Shown: positions 1-11,890, counted from the stretch's first letter. The stretch is 64,000 nucleotides of DNA from Piezodorus guildinii (GCA_023052935.1 CM041293.1:169839341-169903340), one strand, 5' to 3'. Program-made: numbers and translations. The notes: generated by a model from the letters alone, not told the origin.

Positions 1-718
1 CATGGCGCTCAGATCTTTGGAACGGGCAGTACAACAATACTTAGAATGTTAGACTCTGTGCACAATACGGCACTCCGGATTTGTACGGGAGCTTTCAGAA
101 CCTCTCCAGTCGAGAGCTTGTATATTGAGTCCGGAGAGCCCTCTTTACAAATGCGTAGAGAATATTTGACCCCAAAGTATGTAGCAAATTTGAAATCACG
201 CCCTCTTCATCCTCTAAATTCAAAATTGTCTGCAGAAAATCAAGTAAAACGTGGCCTAAGAAATATAGCAAATAGTGCATTCAAACAGCTAGTCCTCACA
301 TCACTAAGGACTTTAAATATGAATTTAAGAACCATAAAACCTTCCCCGGACATGGAAATACCTCGATGGAAGAGTAACAGAGCAATCTTTGACAAGACAA
401 TGTCAAAATACTCAAAGAAATGTCCACTGGAATCACATAATTGTTTCCTGGAACTGTTAGAGAGTTATTAGTAACAACTTCTCCGTTATATACACGGACA
501 CCTCGAAAATGGAAAAAAGTGTAGGTTGTGCAGTAAAAATAAAACAGCAACAACTCCTTTTCAGCTCACCAGAAGAGTGTTCTGTTTTCAGTGGAGAAGG
601 GACAGCCATCCTAAAGGCTCTTCATTGGCTTACTGGATCAGAAACAAAAAACTGGATCATTGCTGCAGACTCTAGGAGTGTATTGGAAGCCCTTGGAGTG
701 TTCGTATATGTTGGTTGA
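1..718 (+). pseudogene. I-clade-like non-LTR retrotransposon fragment (RT thumb and RNase H)
   Basis: The first reading frame (46-471) reads LDSVHNTALRICTGAFRTSP, which closely matches the post-RT region of the intact I-clade protein at 44.8-48.4 kb (HHMGIRNATGAFRTSPV). It is followed in another frame by an RNase H-like stretch with YTDTSKMEKS, then GEGTAILKALHWL, then AADSRSVLEAL near 495-700. The frame change and the stop at about 470 show decay. The element begins outside the window, and its 3' end is joined to Jockey-like debris near 715. The protein would have copied element RNA and degraded the RNA strand of the hybrid; this copy is dead. Confidence 0.75.
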
Positions 719-1145
719 TGTAAGTCCCTATGTAGGGTTCTGGTGTTTACGTACCAAGGAGCTGTCGTTGTGAGTCTTAAAATTTTGGTTAAATAATAAT
801 TTATTTTGAATTTTAATAGAAACATGTGTTTTATTAAAAAATGTAATATATTTTTATATTCAGCAATGAGTTAGTTTTATCAGCTTTTCATCACTCTCTT
901 TAAACTTTTACAGTTCCGTGAATTAGATAATATTTTTATCTAAAATCTTTAGCTATTCAACGGTATATTATACATCTGTATCACTATTCTTGTGTTCAAA
1001 AACACTAAAATTGCATAAAAAATATGTTTGCAATATTTTTCCTTTATTTGTTTATTAAATTTCCTCAAGTTGCATATTTATCCGTATGCACGGTTCTGTT
1101 GTTTACTTACTAAGGAGCTGTCGTTATGAGTCTTAAAGTTTTGGA
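700..1145 (-). pseudogene. Short Jockey-like C-terminal remnants (two copies)
   Basis: On the minus strand, about 715-790 reads ILRLTTTAPWYVNTRTLHRD, which resembles the Jockey C-terminal segment at 22.4 kb (VLRTIVNAPYYVTNCTLHHD). A second, more decayed copy of the same 50-60 bp lies at about 1085-1140. Both are isolated scraps with no surrounding open frame. Confidence 0.5.
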
Positions 1146-3680
1146 TTGCAGTTTTTGTATGTCAGTCTTTTTTGCTGAGCCAAAAATCTGTGAAGCGTAA
1201 TTAGACATTGCTTAAGAAGGTATGTGTATGTATTCAGTTTTTTTCTAAATTTTAATTTTGATGACTTTGATAAAAGAGAGTATAGTTCTTTCAGTCGGTG
1301 GTTTTAATGTGATTTAAAATTATAATTGCTTAATTAGAACTTATTACATTATGTTAATTCCATTCTTTATTCACTCCTAAGATTTGTCTGTTCTTTTCCC
1401 GAAGTTTCCTCTACCTCCACTATTTCTTTATGTGTTCACTAAGGTGTTTCTATTCATCTTCTATCCAAATTCGTCAACTTAGTTTTGCTAACTCAGATTT
1501 TTAACTTGGTATTTAAATTTGATTTGGCTTTGACAGATGTTCTAACTCCTTGATCAATGTTGTAGTTGTCTTACTAGTCCAGATATAGTCGAATATTTCG
1601 TTAATCTATGTTTGTTCAATCTGTATTGATTTTCCAAGGGATTTTAAACTCCTATTCCTCATATACTTAAAAAATCTTTTTACCTTCTGGTAAACTTCTA
1701 TGTTGCTTCGCAGTTACACCCAACTTTAGTTTAAACTGCGAACATGATTTTTATGATAATTCTCCGGTTTTATTTGTAACTTAACAAATTTAAAATTAAT
1801 ATTACTTTTTTTTTTTTTACAACACAAAATAAAACTATATGATATTAAAGAGCATTTATTCGCACTATTAGTTATTAGTTGGTTTCAAAAGAAAAGTGTA
1901 ATGATGAACCTTTAAAGTGGCATTTTCGGTAGGTAAAGTTTGGTGAAAATATTGCTAAAATAAAACCAGATAAATATACTTATATTTGATAGCATATTTC
2001 AATTTTATTTTATCAACCAATACAACACGAACAGGCATAATTTTGCAGGACAAGGTTTTTGAAAACTGAAATTCAAAATACATTTTATTTGTAAGTAAGT
2101 AAAAGTAAAAATTCTTTGTTCTCGACTGGTTATAATTTAAAATTTCTACAGATCTTGAGGTAATAATATTAAATAAAATACTTTTGCTTAGGCTACGTTT
2201 CGAGAATTCATCGGTCTCTTATTCTCTCCTATTTGAAACGATATAGTGTCTTAAATTTAGTTCTGTGCTTATTACAAACTTTGAAAGAACACTCTTTCAC
2301 ATTCTCTGTTCGTATTTCTGATTCTAAAATGCAGGGCCCAAGATAATTGCAAAAACTAAGAATCAAACGTTTGTTATATATTAATGGACAGAGTAAAACT
2401 AAAAACTATATTTGGATATAGTTTATTATATATATAAAACTAATCTTGTAGTAGTAGGCTTAACCAGGATAGGAATTTCCAACGAGCATCAGACATCGCA
2501 CATGCTCGGGACAGCCTCTCAACGTCCTCTCCGAAGGACGGAAGAACCAAGCATTTCCCACTCTCTTAATAAATTCTACAATAAATATTACCCTATAAAA
2601 ATTGTTGTTAAATCTAAAAAAAAAATTCTTGTAGAGTATATAAAGTCCAATAAGCTTTATACAAAATAATTGTATTTGCTTTCAACAAACGCCGAGAAAT
2701 ATTAAACATCTTGTAGAAATTTAAATTAAATAATTTTGATTGCATATATTTCATGATTTTTATTTGTCGAGGTAACTAAAAATATTTTTAATTGTCCTTT
2801 ATTCGGACTCATGCATTCTAAAAATACCTATCTAGGAAAGCTCAAAGTAGAGTCATAATTTTCAGCATTGCAAATCAATCTATATTGATTGGATTGAATA
2901 TTTTAATGTGTCAAAAATTGTCTTTATTTTAATAATTTAGTTTGGAATGATTGGAAATCTTTAATTTATAGTTATCATAATTTTTCTATAATAGTATTTT
3001 TTCATTGTTTGATTTTGCTTTTGCCATCATTTTTACAATAATTTCACTGTCATACCGTATTGATATGGATCTCATATGTTTTCTGATTCATTGCAGCCCC
3101 GATAATAATTGAGCCGGCAAACTTAAAACATCGTTTAGTAGACTGACTCCTGATTAATACCAGTTATTTTAAATTATTATATTTTTTGGAAAAGTCTTCA
3201 TTCCGGTAAAAGAGACACCCCACTTCTACATAAAGTTTCCATATCTAAGTTTATTATCTTCTGATAACAAACCGTTGAATAGCTGAGGAATTTTAGAATA
3301 GGAAGGATAGGGTTATTTTACTTGTATTTAATTATTATTTTATATGATTATAATTAATGTCATATGTATATATGACTTACTTCTTATATTATTATTATTC
3401 ATTTCCTTTCTTCGTGATGAATATAGGTATATGGTGTTAATGTATTCCTACAGCATTTATACCTTCTATATTTTGAGTGTAGCTGAGAAAATTATCTGTG
3501 AAAACAACATTACAACAAAACAATTATCCCACTTAGCGATTAGAGTTGAATATACCCATTAACATATTCACAGAATTTTTCTTGTTATTTTGACTCCTTA
3601 TATCTTATATTTTATTATGTATCGGTTTAATATTTAGGTAATTAATTATAAGATGAACACGATTTTTAGATTAACTTGAA

Positions 3681-3748
<68 letters not shown>

Positions 3749-4220
3749 AAACAAATAAATATTTGAAAGACTAAAAAAAAGGAAAAAATATCTATAATGA
3801 AGTTATTCACTCATTCATTTGTTTTCATATTTTTTGCTATTACATTATATTTTTTTATATTCGTTAAAATTTTAATCTTTTAAAATTATTCAATATCACA
3901 ATAATGATGTATATTTTATAAATATATATTTGTCACAATGGTCTTATATATTTCTATATGATGATTTTTGACTTAACATTCTCTCATAAATATGTTTATT
4001 GAATTAGGTAATATGTCCTTAATTAATAAATTTTACTCAACTATTAAGTACTACAACTAATTGCATATTAAAATACTTAATTAAGTAATCGATTAATTAA
4101 TTATTATTATTCTTACATTCCCTTACCTATATAGCTTTAAAGTAAATTGGTTAGGATATCGACAGAAAATGAGGGAAAAAGATATTAAATTTTCTATTAA
4201 GTAGCAAATAAGGCTTGATT
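1145..4220. other. AT-rich DNA without recognisable genes
   Basis: I see no convincing coding exon. The stretch contains an A-rich and (AT)n run at 3680-3748. A slightly GC-richer block at about 2455-2570 (open for 85 codons from 2412) is not recognisable and may be an old repeat. Confidence 0.6.
3690..3748. repeat. (AT)n microsatellite
   Basis: About 59 bp of almost uninterrupted alternating AT, preceded by an A-run. Confidence 0.95.
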
Positions 4221-4224
4221 ATAT

Positions 4225-4625
4225 CAGGCCAGCTGTAATTATTTTAAGTAAATGGTTATGTACAGTTTGTCTGTTTTTGTTTCTTTATTTTATAATATTG
4301 TGTGACAGGAAAAGTTTTAAATCTTAGCCAGGTAGATAACGTACCCCGAAACATAAATCTTGCAAAATTTCATGAAAGGTTTATTGGAGGGATATATACC
4401 TGAAAATAGAAAAAAATTTGGGTTTTCTCTGAGCAACTAATCCTAAGCAATATAAGTTGCTATCCTTGGAGCCCTCAGGTAGCTTAAGGAAAGAAATAGC
4501 GCCTGCTTGGCTGTTGACATCTCCAAAGGCAGCCGCTTTGAACTGCAAGTTCTTGCAGGAATTAAGAACAAAATAATATTCTTGTTTTTGATAGTTCAAA
4601 TTTTAAATTTCTTTATTATAACAAT
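4225..4625 (+). repeat. Long locus repeat, core block, copy 1
   Basis: This copy shares a core that runs from 'cttagccaggtagat' through 'ccttggagccctcaggtagc' to 'gaactgcaagttcttgcagg'. Three other copies lie at about 6748-7066, 29895-30150 and 34845-35105, all in the same orientation. The upstream 'agctgtaattattttaag' context is also shared with the 6.75-kb copy. The minus strand is open for 72 codons in this copy only, so the ORF is probably fortuitous. Confidence 0.8.
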
Positions 4626-5242
4626 TTTTTAAAATCCGTAAATTCTTTACTCTGCAAACCGACAATTATGGCTTTCAACATGATCAGGTAATAATAATAC
4701 AGAATTATCCTTCCCTTACCCAACAAAATTTATGGATTCTTGGCAGATATAATAAATTTAAAGATTAGGATTTCATTTAGTTTTATTTTTAAGTAAAAAC
4801 CAACAAATTTCATGGCTAATTATTTTCAATGTTATTAATATTTATAAGATAAAATATCGAATGCCGTTCTTACACTACATTAATTTTTTTTTTTAATACT
4901 TTATATTCAAATTGAAATGACATGATTAGAAAATATATAAAATAAAAAATTAAACCTTAACGGTTATTATAAATCTTCATTGTGTTTGACTACATTCAAT
5001 GTCTTAAGAGCAATCACACATTTTCTGTATTTGACAACAATTTCGATTTTTATGATAAAGTTTTCAAAATAGAAGGTCATAAATTTAAGTGGTTTCAGTA
5101 GATAATTATTTATATGGTTATTTTCATTATCTTTTATCTCTTAAAAACATCAAATTTCTTCAGTTCTCAAAATTGATTTTAACAAGGAGATTATGTGAAA
5201 GTCTTGAGTGGTCCTCTTTCTTCATTTTCATACATTATATAT
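4626..5242. other. AT-rich spacer
   Basis: No gene or element is recognised here. Confidence 0.5.
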
Positions 5243-5443
5243 CTGTGGCGGCCGTGAATAAGTAGTTGAGTCAAAATCTTTCATTTTACTGGTGAGCGAC
5301 TTAAAGTTTTACGTAATATCAAAAAAGAGTTATTACTTACACCTGAAATTTCTTCCACAAGAGAAGGTTTGAGGGAGCGATTTGTGACATTAACTCATTT
5401 TTGATATAACTCGAGTTATCTGTTTTTTTCACGACCACCACAG
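5243..5443. mobile_element. MITE-like element with 16-bp terminal inverted repeats
   Basis: The left end CTGTGGCGGCCGTGAA and the reverse complement of the right end, CTGTGGTGGTCGTGAA, match at 14 of 16 positions. The element is about 201 bp, non-coding, and flanked on both sides by short AT-rich sequence (atat). Size and ends fit a non-autonomous DNA transposon. The superfamily cannot be assigned from these ends. Confidence 0.7.
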
Positions 5444-6745
5444 ATATAATAATATAGAATCATTGCCTTAAAAAAAATAAATTTAAAAACGTTTGGTAGT
5501 TCCTTTGAAATCGCCCTATTCTAATTATTTTTTGTCCTCAAAATTTTCTAATTGTATGATATTTTTACCAGTTATTCACTATCTCTCGAATTTGATCTGG
5601 TGGATAATAAAAAACAAAACAAAAAAAAACTGACTTGGCGGCTGAAACATGTGTTGCAATAACCTCTCCAACTTCAGTAATTTTGAATATATCAAATTAA
5701 AACAAAAACTAACAACATGATAATGGTGTGCTTTACATTCTTCGACCTTACAATACCTTGCCTCAAAAGTGAAGAAAATGCTTTAAAAAATTAATAAAAA
5801 GAGATATTTGGCTAGTGTAAAGTTTCTAATGGAAAAGAACCTTTATAAAATTCTCTTAGCCGTTATAATAAAGGTTTCTAAAAATGATCATCTCCTTCAA
5901 TTTTGCACATTTATCAATGAAACGAACACAATAATAGTCAATTCGTTTTTGTCCTTACAAGAAATTACTTAAGTTGCGAAAAAATTTGTTTGCGGGCGAC
6001 AAAATGAGAAGATTAGAAAGGAGTCTTACGCATATTTTTTTTCTCTCTGTTTAGTCCTGTCACTACTCTAGTTGTTATGGATATTTAGATATTGTGAGCA
6101 TTGTCTTTTTTAATTTATAAATATTTAAAAAATGGGCTAGTGCATAGTTTAGCAATGTCCCAATGACTCGTTTGATGATTTTTTTATAATTTTTTTTTTG
6201 CTATGTAGGTAATTTGTTCGATAAATATTAGGCCGTTCTACAAAAAAAAATCTTGGATATATTTTTATAAACAATTTATTTAATTTCCAGTCATCGCATC
6301 GTTTCCAGCCTCTAGGGCTATTCTCAAGCTTCTGTAATCAATTAAAGTTGTATTGCATTTATACATTTTCAACAACTAATTACAACATATAATAAATTAT
6401 TTTTAATAATTATGTCACCTACCATGCATATCCATGTTCCATATCAATTCATTTCACCGCTTATCAGCAGCGTCGTCATAATTTTTAAAAATATCATTTT
6501 TCAAAAAACCTGTACCCAAAAATATCATATTATATTTCATCATCAATTAAAAAGTAGGTAATTTATTGTAAGGGTCAATGAATATTGTAAATATCGCGAA
6601 TATTGTATTTGGTTCTGTATGGACCAAAAAATAATGTTTATAAAAAACAAAGATCGATCATGATACCCAAATCGAAATTTTTACAGCAAATACATCAATT
6701 AATAAGCGATGTAAGAAAAACCGACCAATGATCAGTCAATTTTAC
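5444..6745. other. AT-rich spacer
   Basis: No gene, exon or element could be supported. Confidence 0.5.
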
Positions 6746-6747
6746 TA

Positions 6748-9113
6748 AGCTGTAATTATTTTAAGTAAATGGTTATGTACAGTTTATCTGTTTTTGTTTG
6801 TTTATTTCATAATATTGTGTGATATGAAAAGTTTTAAATCTTAGCCAGGTAGATTAGGTACCCCGAAACATAAATCTTGTAAAATTTCATGAAAGATTTA
6901 TTGGAGGGAGATATACCCGGTCAAAAGAAAAGTGCTTGGGTTTTCTCTGAGCAACTAATCCTAAGCAATAAAAGTTGCTATCCTTGGAGCTCTCAGGTAG
7001 CTTAAGGAAGGAAATGGCGACTGGTCGGCTGCTGACCTCTCTATTGGCGGCCGCTTTGAATTATTGATAAATATCACTTTTAATTGTTGTGTTGTAATAA
7101 TTAAAAAATATCTTACTTATTCATGGTATATTATAAACCTCACGACTTTTTATTTGTCTAGCATGTCTATGATGCAGTTATAATTATTTTATTTAAGAGA
7201 AGAATAATTAAAAAAATAAATAAAAAAATAGTATTCGTCCTAAACAAGACTCATTATCTCTATTATTCAAAAAAATTTTAGATAGTAAGGAGAGATAATA
7301 CACTTATACTTTAAAACTTCATAGAATTGTGGTACCTTTTTCGATTTCGAAAGACTATTCAATATTTTAATCTACTGTAGGAACGTTTCTAGCCTTATAT
7401 TTAAGGAGTTGTTTATTTTAGCTAGCATGACCAGATTTAAATGTTGCAATGTACATTTAACAAACATACTAAAACTTCTACTTCACTTACAGATCATGGA
7501 TGTTATAGAGTAAATTTCATACCTTAACGTCAAATTAATATTTTTATGAGCGAGTTTATCCCAAAATCATTATTTAATTTTATTTGGATGCTTATTGGTT
7601 TCTTACCATATATCATTATTGAAACGATTTTAACATAAATTATTTAATACCTATTTAAAAAACCATTGGAGTCAAAACGACCACGTCTCGCTAAATGTAT
7701 TGAACGTAGCTAAAAAACAAAAGTCATACTAAACTGTAATTTCATATAGGTATATTATCAAGAGTGTAAAAACAACCATATTATGAGAATCGTCAAACCG
7801 AAAATACCACTTTATTTTTATACAGCATTTTCAATTTTTATACCATTTTCTCAGACAGGACTAAATTGATTCCGATTAAGCTTATAGATTATTACTTTAT
7901 TGTGTAATGCATATAATGATGGCTGCACAATACTACAAGATATGTTTGCTTTTCATTGAAATAGATTGACAGAATTGTAAAGCACTTTCGGTATAGTTTA
8001 CCATTCCGCTATATTACTAGTCCTAAGAGATATTGCTATAAATACTAAATATAAAACAATTCAATAACTAAAAAATATGTTTCCAATACTGATACATTTC
8101 GAGAAATGAGATAGAAATCTACAAATCTATGAATTAATTGTTCAAGTAAATATGCTAACAGACGAATTACAGTTAATAAAATCGTGTAGATCAACTACCC
8201 AATGTTAGTTAACTTATATATATATATATATATATTTAAAAAGTCACGAATCACAAAACATTAATGTGCTACAAATAAAATCATAAGTGTGGATAATAAA
8301 GTATAAAACCCTATAATATTAATTGTTAGTACATTAATCAAGCTTATATAAACATTGTTAATATATTATTAAAACAATTGATCATACTAATAAAACCCAA
8401 AAACATAAGTTGTTATTAATTGTACTTATTTTAATTATAGGTTGTTGTTTTTTTAATTATTTTTTCTATATTTATATATGAATTTTATTTCATGTTTTAT
8501 TTTGATGTTATTCGACTTTTTTTTTTTTGTAAATATTGTATGAATATGGTCTTATATCATTACTATTGTTCGTTTTGAAATAAATTTTAATATAGCTCAA
8601 TAAATATAAAAAAAAAAAATAAAAAGAATAATTATTTAATTTCCTCGAAACAATGAATACTAAATGTTATAAATTTCAAATATTTTAGAAATAAACCTAA
8701 AAAAAAAAGTAATATTTTACGCCGTTCTCCTCCCAGCGAAATAAGCAAAATGAAAAATTGTTATTAATAATTTTACTAAAGCACAATTTTCTTAAACCCA
8801 TATGAGGCTTAGATATTAAAAAATCGGTTACATAGTATATAAAAAAAAAAAAAATCATACAAGAGGATGGTAAAGTATAAAACTAAATAACATTAATTGT
8901 TAATATTAATCAATCTTATATTAAACATTGTTAATATATTAATGAAAAATAGGTTAATATAAGTTCTTATTAACCATGGAGTTTAAAATTTAAAAATATT
9001 ATAAAATTATCCTCAATGAATATTCTAATGCTAAAATCTTTAAGGAAAAATAATATAATTCGGTTTTCCGTGATTCTTTTCCTCACAGAAAAATATGCAA
9101 ATATGAAATAAAT
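6748..9113 (+). repeat. Long locus repeat, copy preceding array 1
   Basis: This roughly 2.4-kb block is colinear with 34.8-37.0 kb. It shares the 'ccaggtagattaggtacccc' core, the 'attaaaaaatatcttact' segment, 'ggaacgtttctagccttat', the poorly conserved AT tracts, and the 'ttcctcacagaaaaatatgc' block. The shared sequence stops at about 9113 and changes abruptly to sequence otherwise found at 52.2 kb. It lies upstream of array 1 just as its paralogue lies upstream of exon 1 of the main gene. Confidence 0.8.
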
Positions 9114-9200
9114 GCAAGGCTTTATAACAGTTCTCCAGTAAATATGCTGTTCATTGCGGATAATATGAACCTGAGATTAATTGTATCACTTACCACAGCA
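9114..9200 (-). mobile_element. Truncated copy of the old I-like insertion
   Basis: The text 'acagttctccagtaaatatg' and what follows matches 52254-52324, the 5' edge of the I-like fragment in array 2. It ends in the same 'cttaccacagca' and is followed by the same intron sequence 'caacacattaaattt'. The two arrays therefore share this insertion by descent. Confidence 0.8.
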
Positions 9201-9296
9201 CAACACATTAAATTTATTTATTTTCTTAAACTTTTATCCTGTATGCTATCAAAACTTTTACTATCAAATATTAATTTATTATAATTTCCTCTCTAG

Positions 9297-9365
9297 CCAA
9301 GATATTATCCATATCATGGGGTGGTACCATCAGAGCCTGAAAAATGTTTTGAAGAGGATTTAATG
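9297..9365 (+). CDS. Array 1 micro-exon 1
   Basis: 69 nt, open. Starts PRYYPYHGVV and ends EKCFEEDLM. It is almost identical to array 2 exon 5 (52406-52474), which also follows the I-like fragment. Confidence 0.75.
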
Positions 9366-9519
9366 GTAAGCTTACATAACTTTCTTATTGCTTTGTTTCA
9401 ATAGAATAATATTTCCTTAGTTCAACACATTAAATTTATTTATTTTCTTAAACTTTTATCCTTTATACTATCAAAACGTGAACTATCAGATATTAATTTA
9501 TTATAATTTTTCTCTTTAG

Positions 9520-9588
9520 CCAAGATATTATCCATATTACGGGGTGGTGCCATCAGAGCCTGAAAAATGTTTTGAAGAGGATTCAATG
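9520..9588 (+). CDS. Array 1 micro-exon 2
   Basis: 69 nt, open. Starts PRYYPYYGVV and ends EKCFEEDSM. Acceptor ctctttag, donor gtaagc. Confidence 0.75.
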
Positions 9589-9741
9589 GTAAGCTTACAT
9601 AACTTTCTTATTGCTTTGTTTCAATAGAATAATATTTCCTTAGTTCAACACATTAAATTTATTTATTTTCTTAAACTTTTATCCTTTATACTATCAAAAC
9701 GTGAACTATCAGATATTAATTTATTATAATTTTCTCTTTAG

Positions 9742-9810
9742 CCAAGATATTATCCATATTACGGGGTGGTGCCATCAGAGCCTGAAAAATGTTTTGAAGA
9801 GGATTCAATG
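9742..9810 (+). CDS. Array 1 micro-exon 3
   Basis: 69 nt, open, and identical in peptide to exon 2. Confidence 0.75.
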
Positions 9811-9964
9811 GTAAGCTTACATAACTTTCTTATTGCTTTGTTTCAATAGAATAATATTTCCTTAGTTTCAACACATTAAATTTATTTATTTTTTTAAACC
9901 TTTATCCTTTATACTATCAAAACGTGAACTATCAGATATTAATTTATTATAATTTCCTCTCTAG

Positions 9965-10033
9965 CCAAGATATTATCCATATTATGGGGTGGTGTCATCA
10001 GAGCCTGAAAAATGTTTTGAAGAGGATTCAATG
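9965..10033 (+). CDS. Array 1 micro-exon 4
   Basis: 69 nt, open. It differs from exon 3 by a Pro to Ser change at residue 11. Confidence 0.75.
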
Positions 10034-10187
10034 GTAAGCTTACATAATTTTCCTATTTCTTTGTTTCAATAGATTAATATTTCTTTATTTTAACATATTA
10101 ATTTAAATTACTTTTTTTAAACCTTTATCCTGCATGCTATCAAAACGTGAACTATCAGATATTAATTTATTATAATTTCCTCTCTAG

Positions 10188-10254
10188 CCAAGATATGATC
10201 CAATATGAGAGGCGGAATCATCGAGCCGAAAAATGTTTTGAAGAGGATTCAATG
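10188..10254 (+). pseudogene. Array 1 micro-exon 5, broken
   Basis: 67 nt. Indels after the fifth codon bring in a TGA. Splice sites are intact. Confidence 0.75.
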
Positions 10255-10406
10255 GTAAGCTTACATAACTTTCTTATTGCTTTTTTGAATTGAATAATAT
10301 TTCTTTATTTTAACATATTAATTTAAATTACTTTTTTAAACATCTATCCTTTATACTATCAAAACGTGAACTATCAGATATTAATTTATTATAATTTTCT
10401 CTCTAG

Positions 10407-10476
10407 CCAAGATATTATCCATATCAAGAGGTGTTATCATCAGAGCCTGAGAAAATGTTTTGAAGAGGATTCAATG
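10407..10476 (+). pseudogene. Array 1 micro-exon 6, frameshifted
   Basis: 70 nt. An extra A before the Cys codon shifts the frame into TGA. Splice sites are intact. Confidence 0.75.
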
Positions 10477-10628
10477 GTAAGCTTACATAACTTTCCTACT
10501 GCTTTTTTGAATAGAATAATATTTCTTTATTTTAACATATTAATTTAAATTACTTTTTTAAACCTTTATCCTGTATACTATCAAAACGTGAACTATCAGA
10601 TATTAATTTATTATAATTTTCTCTCTAG

Positions 10629-10697
10629 CCAAGATATTATCCATATGAAGAGGCGGAATCATCGGAGCCAGAAAAATGTTTTGAAGAGGATTCAATG
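10629..10697 (+). CDS. Array 1 micro-exon 7
   Basis: 69 nt, open. Starts PRYYPYEEAESS and ends EKCFEEDSM. The middle residues diverge most here. Confidence 0.75.
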
Positions 10698-10910
10698 GTA
10701 AGCTTACATAACTTTCTTATTGCTTTGTTTGAATAGAATAATATTTCTTTCTTTCAACACATTAATTTTATTTATTTTCTTAAAATTTTAATCTTTACTG
10801 AGACTCTGTTTTTTAAAAATATGTTAATGATGTTTATCATCATTGATAAATGGTTATTTAATTTCCTTGATATGATTCATTCATATCTGAGATTATAATT
10901 TTTTTTTTAG

Positions 10911-10955
10911 GCTAGGGTTCGAAAATATAACAAAAAATATCTAAAGACTTTTTAG
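10911..10955 (+). CDS. Candidate terminal exon after array 1
   Basis: A T-rich acceptor (ttttttttag) is followed by an in-frame 14-codon peptide, ARVRKYNKKYLKTF, and a TAG. The corresponding position after array 2 (about 63128) is related in sequence, but its acceptor is changed. It continues the phase-0 pattern. Short length makes it uncertain; exons at 13785 or 14485 could be used instead. Confidence 0.45.
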   Translation, partial: ARVRKYNKKYLKTF

Positions 10956-11109
10956 AAGAATATTACTCTTATGCTCATTGCTTTTGCTATGTTATAATTA
11001 GTAAAGTTTTATAAGATTATATTACTTTTGAATGGCCTGCAAGATTTTCTCTTTTTGTACAGCATTTCTACAATAGGTGTTAAACTTTTTTACGTTTTAA
11101 CATTTAGGC

Positions 11110-11890
11110 CTAGGTGATATTTTGGGGATTGATCATAAGAGAGCAGCACTCCTCAACTTCGTATGAAAGGTAGGAGGAGAGGTTAGCATTTGCTGTAAAC
11201 TGTTGCCAATTCGCCATCTCGTGAATCCAGTATTGATTAAAATGTGGAAGTGATCACTGGAATATTGAATAGTGATTACATTCCAATAGGCGTCGGAAAG
11301 CAAACTACTTCAGCAAAAAATGAAAGTCTATAAGGGAGAAGTTATAGGATGAGCTTAAGGAGGTTGATTTGTCGCTATTCAGAACATGTGAGTTGTAGGT
11401 GTCCTGTAAGTTTCCAATTTGTTGTCCCCTTCTTTCATATCTATTAGATCCTAGATGGCATTATGGACATTTAGATCAACTAACAGTAGGAGTGAAGGGG
11501 AGCCCGTGGCTGAGTGGCTAGCGCGCTAGTCTCTCATGCTTAAGTGGTGAGTTGAATCCCATGAATCCCAGTCCCAACGGGGCTTTTATAAGAATGTAAT
11601 TAAATGGGGATTCACTCACAGACTCTCCCTCGGGTATGTGAGACCCGTCAACCAAATGGTGGCCACTCACAAAATTAGGCGTAGGGAGTGATGACCCTAC
11701 AATAGAAAATTTATCACGAAACGTGAGTGTAACTTCCCAGGAGATCCTACACGGCCTGTCGCGCCACGGAAAAAAACAACAAAAAAACACAGTAGGAGTG
11801 GTCTAGGGAGTTGAGAATACAGGGATTCAACAGCTGTAGGTCTATAAGATGAGTTAAAAGTCCGTTACAGTTTCTTTAGATTAATTTTGT
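11110..11890 (-). pseudogene. Non-LTR endonuclease remnant carrying a SINE
   Basis: The minus strand near 11210-11280 reads ITIQYSSDHFHILINTGFT, which resembles the SDH motif of APE-type endonucleases, and near 11430-11490 reads VDLNVHNAI, like the G-D-N-H motif. Stops interrupt it. A SINE sits at 11495-11788. Clade is not determinable. Confidence 0.4.
11495..11788 (+). mobile_element. tRNA-derived SINE
   Basis: The 5' part contains an A-box-like TGGCTGAGTGG (about 11508) and a B-box-like GAGTTGAATCC (about 11549), which together form the internal RNA polymerase III promoter of a tRNA-derived head. The body ends in an A-rich tail (aaaaaacaacaaaaaaac). A 12-bp target duplication, acagtaggagtg, flanks it at 11483-11494 and 11789-11800. 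Confidence 0.88.

Larger units (their letters stand above)
9114..10955 (+). pseudogene. Micro-exon array 1 (duplicate, probably non-functional)
   Basis: Seven 69-nt-type exons sit at a spacing of 219-223 bp, each with a ctctctag or ctctttag acceptor and a gtaagctt donor. Exons 1-4 and 7 are 69 nt and open. Exon 5 is 67 nt with an early stop, and exon 6 is 70 nt with a one-base insertion; together they do not restore frame. The 5' exons seen at 38003, 38170 and 43051 have no counterpart here, because the sequence upstream of 9113 jumps to the homologue of 37.0 kb. I infer a partial duplicate or pseudogene. If alternative promoters or exon skipping operate it could still be transcribed. Confidence 0.75.

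Noticed and set aside
2412..2669. 85-codon ORF with a GC-richer centre
   Set aside because: No recognisable motif or splice structure; may be an old repeat, but nothing supports a gene.
3095..3200. Possible further PLE pLTR scrap sharing 'gactgactcctgatta' with 15.1 kb
   Set aside because: Only a short, low-identity match and no intact hammerhead core.
4381..4599. 72-codon minus-strand ORF in the long repeat core
   Set aside because: Other copies of the same core break this frame, so it is unlikely to be coding.
9297..10697. Regularly spaced repeats resembling a CRISPR array or plain satellite
   Set aside because: The 69-nt and 153-nt parts have splice borders, coding frames and upstream exons, and the DNA is eukaryotic.
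11507..11560. A tRNA gene at 11.5 kb (also at 19.03 kb)
   Set aside because: A and B boxes are present, but the cloverleaf is degenerate and an A-tailed body with a target duplication follows, so these are SINE heads.
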